A stretch of 64,000 nucleotides of DNA from the NCBI GenBank assembly GCA_006176705.1, contig QRFJ01004876.1, positions 1-64,000 of the forward strand. Reading direction: 5' to 3'. This document shows positions 1-10,924 of this stretch, in pieces. Under the pieces are notes generated by a model. That model saw only the letters and a list, made by a program, of their open reading frames with translations, made no database searches and had not been told where the DNA came from. The translations under genes were made by a program, and so were the position numbers. Source of the stretch: Cocos nucifera. Taxonomy: Eukaryota; Streptophyta; Magnoliopsida; Arecales; Arecaceae. Every line of letters begins with the position of its first letter. The stretch's first letter is position 1.

Positions 1-231
1 AAACCAAGAGAGAGATCGCCATATCTTGGAGCACTGTGCAGGAGAAATTCTAATGCGGACATCCTTTTGAAGTCATGTCGCTACTTAGGAAAGCTTTTGA
101 TATCCCATCTACAAAAAGTCAAAACTTTTCACCTCTACCCAAGCGAAAAATCAGTAGAGGACTTTGACAATCCGCAGGTTTGCGGTACCTCTTCATTTGA
201 GGCTTCGAACTTTGGTAGTAAGGGGGACAAG
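1..231 (+). mobile_element. 3' end of a Ty3-gypsy internal region (Tat-like?)
   Basis: No usable reading frame is left. The stretch ends in a purine run, AAGGGGGACAAG at about 220-231, directly followed by a TGTTG that can serve as an LTR start. This is the layout of a polypurine tract plus 3' LTR of plant gypsy elements. Assignment to the Tat group is from memory of similar tails and is weak. The element continues to the left of the window. Confidence 0.3.
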
Positions 232-928
232 TGTTGAAATGGATAGAAAATAAAACTCCTACCAAGAAGTCCAGTGGATCTATGTCTGACCCGTTGTATA
301 ATGATGTTGGAGCGAGAATATATAGGTTCGAACTCCAGCATGGTAGCAATTCTTATGTCAGCCAAGTCTCTGGGCAACTGACCTCCATATCTATGAAATA
401 TATCGATCTCTTAAGTGACAACCTCTGATCTGACTAAGACTATGCAAAAGTGTCTGAGGTTTCAGCTGACTGACCTTGAATAGTAAAAGGAATCGCCATT
501 TTACTAATTCTGCTCCGTGGGCCTGGATGAAATAGTAGTGTATTCTGAGTACCAAAGCCCAACCATCCGACCCTTGCTTTGCATGAGATCTCTGAGGGCA
601 TTTAAGTTATTTTATTGGCATAATGTCAAATTCTTCCTAGCACATAAACTCCTTTCCAACGAAACTCCTTCCCAGTCGAACATCCTTGGACGAACTCCTC
701 TCAGATGACTCTTCTTATCGAAACTCCTTGGATATACTCCTTTATCCCCCCCCTCACATCGACGCATTAGTTAGATGAATTTTCTATCCAGGACCAATCT
801 TCTTTATGATAGAGCAATATCTCATCAACCTTACATCAAGAATCCTGTCCAGCGATATTGTCTTCAGTCACAAATCCTATTCCAGCTAAAGCTCTTGCTC
901 CACCTTTTTGGATAGTGCTAACCTGATG
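232..928 (+). repeat. LTR L, left part (Ty3-gypsy LTR split by element A)
   Basis: This begins with TGTTGAAATGG after the purine tract at 220-231 and runs to the TGATG target site of element A. The same LTR seems to resume at 18650, because the right part has a TATA box and an R/U5-like leader while this part lacks them, as expected for U3. Repeated short phrases such as CGAACTCCT and GAAACTCCTT occur at 650-740. No second copy of this LTR is in the window, so the start is inferred from the purine tract only. Confidence 0.4.
924..928. repeat. Target site duplication of element A (left)
   Basis: TGATG precedes the TGTTA start of LTR A and is repeated exactly at 18650-18654 directly after the CAACA end of the distal LTR. 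This pairs the two LTRs as one insertion although they are 17.7 kb apart. Confidence 0.8.
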
Positions 929-1889
929 TGTTAAAAATTTGCCCCTCGAATTCGTCCCAGTAAGAGAAAAACAGTATTAGCAAGCAGTCAAGCTGGCTCA
1001 GATCGGGATCGAGCTGACTCGGGCTGAGATTAAGCTGGCTCGAAGACAATCGAGTTAATCTCTGACAGATAGAAAAAGTAGGAGTTCGATGGCGAGAATG
1101 CAGTCGAGCTAGCTCCGACCCCAGATAGGGCCGGCTGCGATGGAATAGCGAACAGAATAGGATGGGATTTCTATTTGGATTATGAATTACTGATTAATCC
1201 AGTGGAGGGTCTAATGGGTGTTGCAACAGTAGACCATAGGATCCACAATCATGGAGGGTTGCGGATGATTCTAGAAGATTAAAAAATATTTCAAGACTCT
1301 ATTAAGTCATGGTCGACATATGAGAAGAAAGAGCCCTATTAGGCTCCTGCTGAATTGCTGAGAAAGTGATTCTCTATCCTATTAAACAGGGCTAGGTGCT
1401 GTAGAAAGAGTATTTTGGTAGCGGTGAGGCAATGAGAAGCACGTAGGATAGAAGGCTCAGGCAGCCATTGAGATGGAGCTTTGGTAGACAGTGGCCAAGT
1501 TGTGCAGCCTACGAGAGAGAGAAGCAGACAGATTTCATACATGTGCGCGGACGAGGAGGCTGAAAGGCGTTAGTAGCATCTTAATAGCTTCTGGAGGATC
1601 TTCCTTAGGATTCTAGATAGAGTTTATGAGGTGATTCCTAGTTGAAAGAGATATTATATACTGATGAGTTTTCAGAAGTGGGTGTTTCCTCTAATACCTA
1701 TTTTTTCTATACTAGGTTTTACTTAGTCAATTAATGGATGCTTTGCTACCCTAGTAGAGGGAGCGCCTTATGGCTGATCCCATGTACTTTGATTATTTTT
1801 TAATTTATTTTTTTTTCTTTCTATCACATTAATTCAGTCAGCTACTGAGATCCTTAATAAGTAGTATCAGGTAGCCAGATATCCATAAA
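929..1889 (+). repeat. 5' LTR of element A
   Basis: It aligns along its length with the interrupted distal copy: the GAGCTGGCTC/GAGCTGACTC-rich block at 985-1120 matches 10695-10870, and 1195-1889 matches 18008-18649. Both carry the phrase ACCATAGGATCCA. It ends ATCCATAAA where the other copy ends ATCCCAACA. A primer-binding site follows at once. Confidence 0.85.
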
Positions 1890-1905
1890 TTGATATCAGA
1901 AGCCT
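1890..1905 (+). other. Primer-binding site of element A (tRNA-Met type)
   Basis: TTGATATCAGAAGCC lies directly behind the 5' LTR and differs little from the usual copia primer site TTGGTATCAGAGCC, complementary to the 3' end of initiator tRNA-Met. The homologous place after the distal LTR is target DNA, which confirms which LTR is 5'. Confidence 0.75.
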
Positions 1906-1958
1906 AAACGAATACCGAGAGCGTCAGATTTGTAGTAGTGAAGTAGAGATTGAAGAAT

Positions 1959-2990
1959 ATGACGAGCAACGCTGGTAATTCAAGGTGGAGCATCAAACAG
2001 TTTCGATGGTAGGATGAATTTTTTTGTAGCAAAGCCAAGGGTAAAGATGTCTCATCCAAACATGGGTTAAGTTGGTGCGTCTCTTTGTACGGATGAGATG
2101 CAACTATCATGGAGGTGAAACGAATTTGGCAAGTGGAGTTCTAGATGTAGGCGGTGAGCATGAATCCGCTTTAGCTACCCTAGCAAATCGTATCGTGGAT
2201 TCCATGTACTGTGATGAGACTTTTTGATGTACTATGTCGAAGCTCAACAAATTATACATGGCAAAGTCGCTCACTTCAACATACTATTCCTGAGGCAGTT
2301 TACCAGTCTATGGCAAGGACCTAGGCCAGGAGCATATCGGAGAATCTATGCGCAACTTTTCCAAAGATCTCACCGATTTTCTCAGCATTGGCAAAAAAAG
2401 TTAGGAAAAAAATCAGGAATGTTGGTCTTGTTAGCATCGATCGCTTTCTATCCTTCGTGATGAGTCCTTGGTTGAATGCTCTTTCTATGTAGAAATATGA
2501 GCCTCATCAGATGGATGAGATCATAATATAACCGATCTCCGAATTCGAGGTTCTCAGGAGGGAGAACTAGCTTTCGAGCTCAAATAGGCGGTAGCTCAGC
2601 TTTTGACAACCTTTTTGGAGTAGGAGGCAATAGATGAGTGGCAAGAGGATGATGAGGAAGGACGATCTATGTCCAAGATGAGGGACCTAGTAAGCTTAGA
2701 ATGCTACTATTGGTGGACCGAGTTTCTGGAGGCACATCAGAGTCAATAGGATCGCTCGACAACTCAACGAACATAATGAGGGCTACTACAACGATGGTCG
2801 CTAGCGAGTCAGAGGATTGATGTTCTTAGCAAGCTATCTGATGGAGTATATTACTTCTTTTCAATATAGATTTTAGATTCTACATCACTATCAGTATTAT
2901 TCAAAGAGGAGCAGTTTTGACTCACATACGAAGAGCAGTGAAGGGTACTATTATGCGATTCAGATGGATCGAGCTGTGTGATCTAGAGGT
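1959..2990 (+). pseudogene. Broken copia gag of element A
   Basis: The frame starting at ATG 1959 opens with MTSNAGNSRWSIKQF, like the N-terminus of copia gag polyproteins, then is broken by stops. Recognisable later pieces are the HWQKKLGKKSGMLVLLASI segment at about 2385-2450, which corresponds to the conserved LLASLP part of the UBN2-type gag domain, and a ruined zinc knuckle near 2695-2730 (ECYYWW where CxxC is expected). At least six stops or shifts interrupt it. The intact protein would form the virus-like particle; this copy cannot. Confidence 0.6.
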
Positions 2991-2996
2991 ATCAAA

Positions 2997-3001
2997 ATAG
3001 T
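2997..3001. repeat. Target site duplication of B1 (left)
   Basis: ATAGT at 2997-3001 is repeated exactly at 10094-10098, on the far side of element B1. Confidence 0.9.
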
Positions 3002-4618
3002 TGATAAGTATCATAAATTCATCAATAAAAGTATTAATTTATCAATTAATTGATATTAATTTTTAAGAATTAATAATCAATTTATATATAATTTTTGAAA
3101 AATTCATATTTTTATTAATTAAAAAATTAATTAAAAAATAATAAAAAATAATAAAAATTAAAAAATAAAATTTTATTATCAATAGAAAGAGCTCATTTTT
3201 TTTGATCACAACGAAATAAATTTCAAGTAAAACGGAGCTAAAATGGAAAAGATATGAATTTTTAAAAAATATAAAATAAATAAAAATTAAATAAAAAAGA
3301 AAATGGCTCAGCCGGCTCCGCAAGCCGAGCCACCAAGCCAAGCCGAGCCATCAAAGCCGACTCAGCCGTTGAAGCCATCAGCCGGTCCACGATCCAGGCG
3401 TGGACCGCCAGCTCAGCAAAATCCGGCGAATCAGAGATTGCCACGTGGTGGACCTAGACCCCTTAAAGGGTCTACAGAAATTTATCGCGGCTCACAAGGG
3501 TAATTCTAGTCTTTTCACGTCGGCGACAACAGCGCTGATTGGTTGCGGTGTGCGGTGCGGCCGGTCCACGCGGTCCATGGGAACAGTTATTGCGCGATCG
3601 GACGGATGTGGTTGTTTGCGGTCAGGATCGGACGGCTGTGGTTGCTTCCGAATTTTATTCAGATACAAACATCTGGATCACCATCGGATCGGCAGCGCTC
3701 GAAAATCCAAGCGATGAAGATCCGACGGTCCAGAATGCTGCCGGCGGTGATCAAGACTCCCGAAGCGCGATTTGCGGCCAGATTTCCTCGATCAAGCGCG
3801 ATCCAACGGCCAGAATTTAATCCGACCCGATCTGAGCTTATCTGCATCCGATTTTGATGATTTTTGGACCGTTGGATTCCTATTGAATGGCTGGATTTTA
3901 TCAGATTTATCAGAGTCATATCAGAGCTATTTTGATTCAAATTTTATCCAAATTTATTTGTATTTTGATGATTACAAAGGCATTAGTCCCATATTGCCTT
4001 TAGAAAAAAATATCCAGCCCTCCTAGCTCTATAAAAAGGACCCCAGGCCATCAGAAATTAACATCTCCGATCAAGGTGAAGCTTTGGTACAGGGCGAAGC
4101 CAGGCTATGGGTTAAAGGCTGCTTCGAAGCAACGGGTGCCGAGAAGAAGAGCCGAGCTTCTACACCATCTTTCTGCCAATGCCGATCCAAGATCAGAGAT
4201 CAGGCTATTTTATTTTATTATCTTTTTTTTTAAATTTTATGTATTTAAATTCTAAAATTTTAATTAATAAAAATTTTATTTTTGCATTTTAATTTCTTGC
4301 TTTTTATTTTTATTATAATTTAATTTTCTGCACTTTAAATTATTGCTTTGCAAGTAGATGCTAAGATCTAACTAGTAGATCTTAGTACCAAGTTTAAATT
4401 CCTGCACTTTTTAATTTTTACTTTTCCGACTTCACTTTTGATCCTAAAACTCCTTTTCTTCTTTTCTTTTCAAAAATCAAAGATTTCAAATCTAAAAACA
4501 CTACCTTCCCTGTGGATTCGACCCGACTCACTACTATCTACGCAATTTTAATGATTTTAAGAAGTCGGATTAAACTGATAAACACGGTGTCTTAACGACA
4601 GCATCGCGTTACCTATCA
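3002..4618 (+). repeat. 5' LTR of B1
   Basis: It runs from TGATAAGTATC to ACCTATCA and matches 8480-10093 closely. An AT-rich start (3002-3300) is followed by a GC-rich block (3301-3480) with GCCGAGCC repeats, a block with repeated GATCGGACGG (3595-3645), a TATA box at 4030 and a polyadenylation-type T-rich tail. The part at about 3496-3720 is far more different from the 3' LTR than its surroundings. Short GC-rich open frames here are by-products of LTR composition. Confidence 0.92.
4030..4039 (+). promoter_or_regulatory. TATA box of B1 5' LTR
   Basis: TATAAAAAGG, followed by CCCAGGCCATC, sits about 590 bp before the LTR end. The same box is at 9510-9519 in the 3' LTR. It is the likely start region for the genomic RNA. 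Confidence 0.6.
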
Positions 4619-4624
4619 AGTTTT

Positions 4625-4642
4625 TGGCGCCGTTGCCGGGGA
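4625..4642 (+). other. Primer-binding site of B1 (tRNA-Asp type)
   Basis: TGGCGCCGTTGCCGGGGA, six bases after the LTR, is the primer site typical of Athila and related plant gypsy elements, complementary to the 3' end of tRNA-Asp. All CpG positions are still intact, unlike the copy in B2. Confidence 0.85.
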
Positions 4643-4818
4643 AGGAATAGATGCTATTTTTTTCTTTGATTTCTTTGATTTTTTTTATAAATTAATTATA
4701 TTTTTTTTAATATTGCTTACTAATTTTTTTTATTTATTTTGTAGAAAAAAAAAAGAGAAAATGAAGAAAGCATCAGAATTTGCCTGGTGAGATCAATCCT
4801 AACCCTAGTCCTCTTTTC

Positions 4819-4850
<32 letters not shown>

Positions 4851-5903
4851 AAATTAATTTTAAAAAAATATTCCATTTAAACCTAATTAAAAGCCTCATG
4901 ATAAGATTAGAAACCCTAACTGTTTAGAGCATGCATCATATTAGTTTTATTTTTATTTTTATTTTTATTTTTTTTTTTTTGGTGATTGCTGGAGGCAAGG
5001 TAAGCCTTTCAGAATTTAATTAGTTGCATGCATCTAGTTTAAATTGCATAGAACCCTTTGATTGAATTTTTTTTTTTTTTTGCATATTCATATTAAATCA
5101 AATTAAGGGCACAACCCAATTAAACAAGATAAGGTGGGGATTTGATCACCCTTCCTTAGCCCACAAACAACCAACCAGCATCCTGCATTGACCTAAGCCT
5201 TTAATTTTAAAATCAATTAGACATCAACCCTAGGAACTCGAGCTCAATAGGATAAGGAATCCTAAGAGTTGAACCGGGTTAGGATAAGTCAATTTGACTG
5301 GTGTCTAGGAAAGTGGTTCAGGGACGATTGGGCCCGAAGGAAGGTGGTTTCTAATTGGTTCCGTTCGCTTACCTGGCCAAGCATAATTGGTGTCTAAGGC
5401 AAGCAACGGGGGGACTCCCACCGACCTTACACTTACCTGGCTAGTTGATTGGCTAATCCTACACTTGGAGGGCTTGAAGGTGACCTTGGCAGTTAGGAGC
5501 TGTCTAGATCTAGGATAACCCTTAGTCAGGATTGATTGACCAACTTGATTGCTAACCAACATTAAATCTAATTAAACCTAATTCTTCTCTTTCTTCTTAG
5601 TTCTAGGACTCCTTAGGACCTCTTCTTTAGAACTCTTTCTTTCTTTCTTCTTCTTTCTCCTAAAAATAAAATAAAAATAAAATAAAATAAAAATTAAACT
5701 AACTAAAAATTAATAATTAAATTAAATTAAATTAAATTAAAATTAACAAATAAAAATAATTAAAAAAAATTAATTTTTAATATAATAAAATAATAATAAT
5801 AATAATAAATAAAAAAATATTCTAAAAATTTTTAAACCATACATTAGGGTTACACTAATACATGCATGGTAGGAAATCATTTTTTCTGATTTTTCTGATT
5901 TAG
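4643..5903 (+). other. B1 untranslated leader, no gene seen
   Basis: This AT-rich leader contains (TTTA)n and (AATTA)n runs (4820-4860, 5650-5830) and a phrase around 5220-5560 with GGGGGACTCCCACCGACC that recurs in reverse in B2 near 29770. I find no reading frame with family resemblance; the 85-codon minus-strand frame at 5305-5562 is not supported by anything. Confidence 0.6.
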
Positions 5904-6814
5904 TTGAACTTAATTGAATGGTTGATTCACATTAAACATAATAATCAAATGGCTAATATAAATCTAATAGTCCAAAAATTAGATAAAGTTGACCTTCTTG
6001 ATCAGAAAATAGATCAACTCCTAACCCTAGGTCAACAATCTTCTAATTATCAGGAGAATTATTCAATCTGTGCTAGTCCAACCCATCATGTAAGTGAATA
6101 TCCTATGACTGCACAGTTTCCATATTTTATCCAAGAACAAGTTCAAGCTACTCAAGGATACTCCAAATTGATTAATGACCCATTTTCAAATTCATATAAT
6201 TCAGATTGGAGTAACTTTAATTTTTCTTGGACATCCCAACAGACTCAGCTCAGACCCAAATTTCACTTGAGCAAAATTATCAAAATTATGCCTATAATAA
6301 TGGTCAGCCTAGTCAGTTTAACCAGCCATCATATTATAATCAGCCTTCATACCCACCTCCTCAACAGACCAATCTAGCTGATGATAGATTTAACCAACTT
6401 CAACAATTAATTCTAACTCAACAGCAATCTATCGCCAGACTAGAAGCTCAAATAGGATAATTAGTTGAGTCTAACATGAGGAGAGAACTAGATCAACTAT
6501 CGAACCTACCAATTTCAAACAACCCACCTAATGACCACCAACCACCTGGATTAAATTATCAATCTAATGTTTCATCTAAGAATCTTCAATTTGAGAATAC
6601 CAAAGTAATTCCTGAACTTAAAAGCTATAGGATTCTTATGGACCCATACCAAGACCAGGTGAGAGAGGCTAGTACTGATGCTAGCCAAAATAAAAATTTA
6701 GAGGAACTGGTTAGTACTGAGACTAACCACATAGAAGAACCCAAGCCAGGAATTAGTACTGATGCTAGTTCCAGTTTAAATGAGATAGAAATAAGGGAAA
6801 AAGAGAATAGATGA
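5904..6814 (+). pseudogene. Gag remnant of B1 (C-terminal half only)
   Basis: The frame keeps the start region (IEWLIHIKHNNQMAN, about 5907-5957) and then jumps directly to the segment DKVDLLDQKIDQLL that in B2 lies after the gag core. About 700 bp, roughly 235 codons, that B2 has at 28495-29203 (reverse) are missing. The rest is a Q/N/P-rich linker, then DDRFNQLQQLILTQQQSI (about 6382-6435), a coil-like end known from Athila gag. One frameshift near 6230 and one stop at about 6459 interrupt it. Without the core it can hardly build a capsid, so the frame is probably a passenger. Confidence 0.65.
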
Positions 6815-7103
6815 TTTACCCGAGACTTATAAACCTAATGTCCTATTCCCTTCAACCCTAGAAGCTGGTTCTTCTTATAAAAATCAAAAGGCATGTAATG
6901 AAATATCAATGGAGTTGTTTAAGCAGGATCACATTAATTTACCTCCAGAATTAAAACCGCCTTTAGTCACCATTCCAGCACCCATTGAATCAAACTTAAC
7001 TCCTAAAACTCCATTCATGAGCATTTTAGAAGAACAAATAGGAGTAATTCTTAATAAACATGGGTCTGAGAATGGAATCATAAAATTATATCCCAAAAAT
7101 TAA
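6815..7103 (+). pseudogene. Downstream coding remnant of B1
   Basis: The reading frame at 6909-7103 (MELFKQDHINLPPELKPP...) continues the hydrophilic, proline-rich linker that follows gag in Athila-type elements. A homologous stretch with the same words is readable in reverse in B2 at about 27390-27520. It has no enzyme motif; it would lie just before protease in a complete element, but no protease follows. Confidence 0.45.
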
Positions 7104-7239
7104 CAGTGAATATATCAATAATGGGATTAAAAAAAAATCAACTTTCTGAGATTGGCAATCCAAAACCATTGGAATTTGTCAATCCAATATTCGACACAGG
7201 ATAGTGAGCTACATTGTGTCTGGCTGAAGACGGTAAACT

Positions 7240-7266
7240 TAGCGCTTGTTGGGAGGCAACCCAATA
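7240..7266 (+). other. Conserved GGGAGGCAACCC hairpin motif
   Basis: TTGTTGGGAGGCAACCCAA can fold as TTGGG-AGGCAA-CCCAA. The same motif stands in reverse in B2 at about 27170-27190, although the surroundings have decayed. It marks the beginning of the long 3' non-coding part. Confidence 0.5.
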
Positions 7267-8064
7267 TTTAGTTTTTATCTAATTTATCTTATTTTCTTTT
7301 TAGGATAATTTGAATAAGTTGGAGGGAGAGCTCAAATTTGTAAAGGCATGTGCTGGACCAAAAAATAAATAAAATAAAAATAAATAAAAATAAATATACT
7401 GAGTTAGGTGTATTCTTCCATGTTCTTTATTACATCCTTTATTTTTTCTTCTCCATTGAGGACAATGTCGATTAAGTTGGGGGAGGAGAAAAATAAAAAT
7501 TTTAAAATTTTAAGTCCTCGAAAAAGTTAGTATTTAGTATTTAGATACTTGATTATGCTTAAGAATCGAATAAAACTAAGCATTTTTAAAAGAAAATTGA
7601 TACACAGATCAGAGAATCTGTGAGATATTGAGGAATCAAGTATTAAGAAAATTCAATAAAGAGTTAAGTCCTAGAACATAAAAAAATTTTTCTTGGAGCA
7701 TTTCTAATTATTTTTACTAGCATCAAAGAAAAGTCTACTTTTTATAGGCTTGTGTAGGGTAACTATACGTTTCTTCATATAAAAATTTATTTTAATAAAA
7801 TAGTTTCCAAGTACTTCTCACTGAGTAACCGGGCCTCTTTGCCTAAGCAAGCATTGAGTTTCGCGTCAAAAGGTGGGAAGGGCAAAGAAGCTCGTTGTAA
7901 AGCTAGTCTTAACTCGTAGCCTATTTGATTCGAGCTAGTAAGCCCGAGGGGTATTCTATACCTAGTGCCCTAAAGCCAACTGGTTTGGGAGTCATTGGCC
8001 CAAGACTCGCTACATGGATCAAATAGAAAGCTTAAGGAGTTAAGACACTCAATAGTGGTACAAC

Positions 8065-8101
<37 letters not shown>

Positions 8102-8466
8102 ATTGGTTTCCCACCGAGTAACCGGGTCCCGTTGCCTAAGTAAGCAATGATATTCGCATCAAAAAGTGGGCAATATGAAAATAAAAATTAATAAATGAAG
8201 GATGGAAGTAGCAATACACCTGCCTATATGAAAGTTTAGACAAATCAGAGATAAAAGTGGAATAATTTAGAAAAAGTTCTGAAAAATTTAATGTTCTTTA
8301 CTTAATTTTTCTATTGATAAGTATTAATACCCCAATGATATATCTCATTTAAGCTCTACTGAATATCAATGGCCATTTTGAAAATTGCTTAGGTAAAATT
8401 CGAAACTCTAAAGTTAAAAGGTATTTAAAACTAAATTCTTTCTTTACTCGAGGACGAGCAAAGCTT
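7267..8466 (+). other. B1 3' non-coding region with paired repeats
   Basis: No gene. It holds a second purine tract (AAGTTGGGGGAGGAG, about 7474-7488), a pair of related 60-bp repeats (7817-7878 and 8110-8170, both with GAGTAACCGGG and GCCTAAG), a conserved stretch between them (7920-8040) and a run of 33 A at 8068-8100. The repeat pair and the stretch between them also survive in B2 (26287-26640). Confidence 0.65.
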
Positions 8467-8479
8467 AAGTTGGGGGGTG
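8467..8479 (+). other. Polypurine tract of B1
   Basis: AAGTTGGGGGGTG lies immediately before the 3' LTR and is preceded by the phrase GAGGACGAGCAAAGCTT known from Athila-like elements. It primes plus-strand DNA synthesis. Confidence 0.8.
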
Positions 8480-10093
8480 TGATAAACATCATAAATTCAT
8501 CAATAAAAGTATTAATTTATCAATTAATTGATATTAATTTTTAAGAATTAATAATCAATTTATATATAATTTTTAAAAAATTCATATTTTTATTAATTAA
8601 AAAATTAATTAAAAAATAATAAAAATTAAAAAATAAAATTTTATTATCAATAGAAAGAGCTCATTTTTCTGATCACAACGAAATAAATTTCAAGTAAAAC
8701 GGAGCTAAAATGAAAAAGATATGAATTTTTAAAAATATAAAATAAATAAAAATTAAATAAAAAAGAAAACGGCTCAGCCGGCTCCGCAAGCCGAGCCACC
8801 AAGCCAAGCCGAGCCATCAAAGCCGACTCAGCCGTTGAAGCCATCAGCCGGTCCACGATCCAGGCGTGGACCGCCAGCTCAGCAAAATCCGGCGAATCAG
8901 AGATTGCCACGTGGTGGACCTAGACCCCTTAAAGGGTCTACAGAAATTTATCGCGGCTCACAAGGGACAATCTGGTCATTTCACTCGGTCCGACAGAAGC
9001 GCTGATTGGCTTGCGGTGTGCGGTGCGGCCGGTCCATCGCGGTCCATGGGAATAGTTAATTGCGCGATCGGACGGCCGCGTTGTTCAGGATCGGACGGCT
9101 GCGGTCATGATCGGACGGCGAATTGGTGATTTCCAGGCTTGATTCAAATTCTATTAAGCTATCTGGCGCGATCCAACGGCCAGAAAACCAAGTGATGAAG
9201 ATCTGACGGTCCAGAACGCTGCCGGCGGTGATCAAGACTCCCGAAGCGCGATTTGCGGCCAGATTTCCTCGATCAAGCGCGATCCAACGGCCAGAATTTA
9301 ATCCGACCCGATCTGAGCTTATCTGCATCCGATTTTGATGATTTTTGGACCGTTGGATTTCTGTTGAACGGCTGGATTTTATCAGATTTACCAGAGTCAT
9401 ATCTGAGCTGTTTTGATTCAAATTTCATCCAAATTTGTTTATATTTTGATGATTACAAAGGCATTAGTCCCATATTGCCTTTAGAAAAAATATCCAGCCC
9501 TCCTAGCTCTATAAAAAGGACCCCAGGCCATCAGAAATTAATATCTCCGATCAAGGTGAAGCTTTGGTACAGGGCGAAGCCAGGCTATGGGTTAAAGGCT
9601 GCTTCGAAGCAACGGGTGCCGAGAAGAAGAGCCGAGCTTCTACACCATCTTTCTGCCAATGCTGATCCAAGATCAGAGATCAGGCTATTTTATTTTATTT
9701 TTCTTCTTTTTTTTTATGTATTTAAATTCTAAAATTTTAATTAATAAAAATTTTATTTTTGTATTTTAATTTCTTGCCTTTTATTTTTATTGTAATTTAA
9801 TTTCTGCACTTTAAATTATTACTTTGCAAGTAGATGCTAAGATCTAACTAATAGATCTTAGTACCAAGTTTAAATTTCTGCACTTTTTAATTTTCACTTT
9901 TCCGACTTCACTTTTGATCCTAAAACTCCTTTTCTTCTTTTCTTTTCAAAAATCAAAGATTTCAAATCTAAAAACACTACCTTCCCTGTGGATTCGACCC
10001 GACTCACTACTATCTATGCAATTTTAATGATTTTAAGAAGTCGAATTAAACTGATAAACACGATGTCTTAACGACAGCATCGCGTACCTATCA
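8480..10093 (+). repeat. 3' LTR of B1
   Basis: Runs from TGATAAACATC to ACCTATCA and matches 3002-4618. It carries an extra copy of GATCCAACGGCCAGAA (about 9170 and 9282; the 5' LTR has it once, about 3800) and a different sequence at about 8966-9205. TATA box at 9510-9519. The target duplication ATAGT follows at 10094-10098. Confidence 0.92.
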
Positions 10094-10098
10094 ATAGT

Positions 10099-10633
10099 CA
10101 ACTAGAGGACACATGATGGTACAATGAGAAGATTGGAGGAGGTTTGATACATATCCAATTTTAGGCAAAATCTTATCTTACTGAGCAGACTGGATTCAAA
10201 TAGCTACAAGTGGGTAGCTGATGATGGAATCTTGAAGGTTATGCATGGAGATAGGATGATATTGAAGAAAAAAAGAGGATGAGAGGATATTACTATCTAG
10301 TAGGAAGCCCAGTATGAGGTGGAGCTTCAAAAGCTAAAGGGAGCCTAGTGCGAAGTGGAGCTCCAAGTAGAGGTGGATCAAGCACAAGATGGGAGATACG
10401 GGAGGACGAGAGGTGACATCACAGAGTGAAGTTTCTATTACCATAGGAGGCTACCCCAAATAGATCCCAAGTCAGGAGAATCATAGCAATTGATAGGGGC
10501 AAGATCGAGCAACCTGGCTTAACTCCCACATTTTTTCATCCATGAGACAGCAGGCATGTCCCAAGGCATGAGGGCAAGATGGATCACAAACTATCAAAGT
10601 CAGGTGGAGACTGAATGTGAGTCGAGATGAAGA
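10099..10633 (+). pseudogene. Element A internal region resumed: integrase-leader fragment and purine tract
   Basis: The copia region between protease and integrase is readable in one frame near 10150-10290, with LDSNSYKWVADDGILKV and GDRMILKKK; this corresponds to the segment before the gag_pre-integrase domain. The following core of pol is absent. Purine-rich DNA (GAGTCGAGATGAAGA, 10618-10633) leads into the 3' LTR. The jump from gag at 3001 to here is due to B1 plus an older deletion. Confidence 0.6.
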
Positions 10634-10924
10634 TGTTAGAATTTGATGCCTCGAATTTAATCCATAATAAAAAAAAATTAGTATCAGTAGGTAGTCAAGC
10701 TGGCTCGAATACGAGGTCGAGCTGGCTCAGGCTGAGATTGAGTCGACTCGAGCCAAGTCGACCCTCTCAGTCAACTCGAGCTAGCTCAAACCATAGCTAA
10801 GCCAACCCTCTTAGGTAGATAGAAAGTAGGAGTTTGGGCGAGATGCAGTCGAGCCAGCTCGACCCCTGACAGAGTCAGCTCGATGAAAATGAACATAATA
10901 GGATAAGATTTTCTGTTTGAACTC
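10634..10924 (+). repeat. 3' LTR of element A, left part
   Basis: It matches 929-1180 (TGTTAGAATTTG against TGTTAAAAATTTG, then the GAGCTGGCTC-rich block). It breaks off at 10924 where element G was inserted and continues at 17995. Confidence 0.85.

Larger units (their letters stand above)
3002..10093 (+). mobile_element. B1: Athila-like Ty3-gypsy element, non-autonomous, gag core deleted
   Basis: This is a structurally complete element: 1617-bp 5' LTR, tRNA-Asp-type primer site, 3.86-kb internal part, purine tract AAGTTGGGGGGTG, 1614-bp 3' LTR, exact 5-bp target duplication ATAGT. The LTR tips are TGATA and TATCA. The internal part holds only the C-terminal end of an Athila-type gag and low-coding sequence; there is no protease, reverse transcriptase or integrase. 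A second, older copy (B2, minus strand, 24382-32133) keeps the gag core that B1 lacks. B1 must have moved with enzymes supplied by another element. Confidence 0.92.

Noticed and set aside
1861..1872. GTAGTATCAGGT as primer-binding site of element A
   Set aside because: The equivalent GTGGTATCAAAG is also inside the distal LTR before its CAACA end and target duplication, so it belongs to the LTR; the real primer site is TTGATATCAG at 1890.
3303..3940. Several GC-rich open frames of 60-105 codons on both strands, repeated at 8647-9732
   Set aside because: They lie inside the LTRs of B1, overlap one another in different frames and have no family words; they reflect GC-rich LTR composition.
8068..8100. 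Run of 33 A as the tail of a processed retrogene or LINE
   Set aside because: It is inside the internal 3' region of B1, no coding sequence precedes it and no target duplication surrounds it; a simple repeat is enough.
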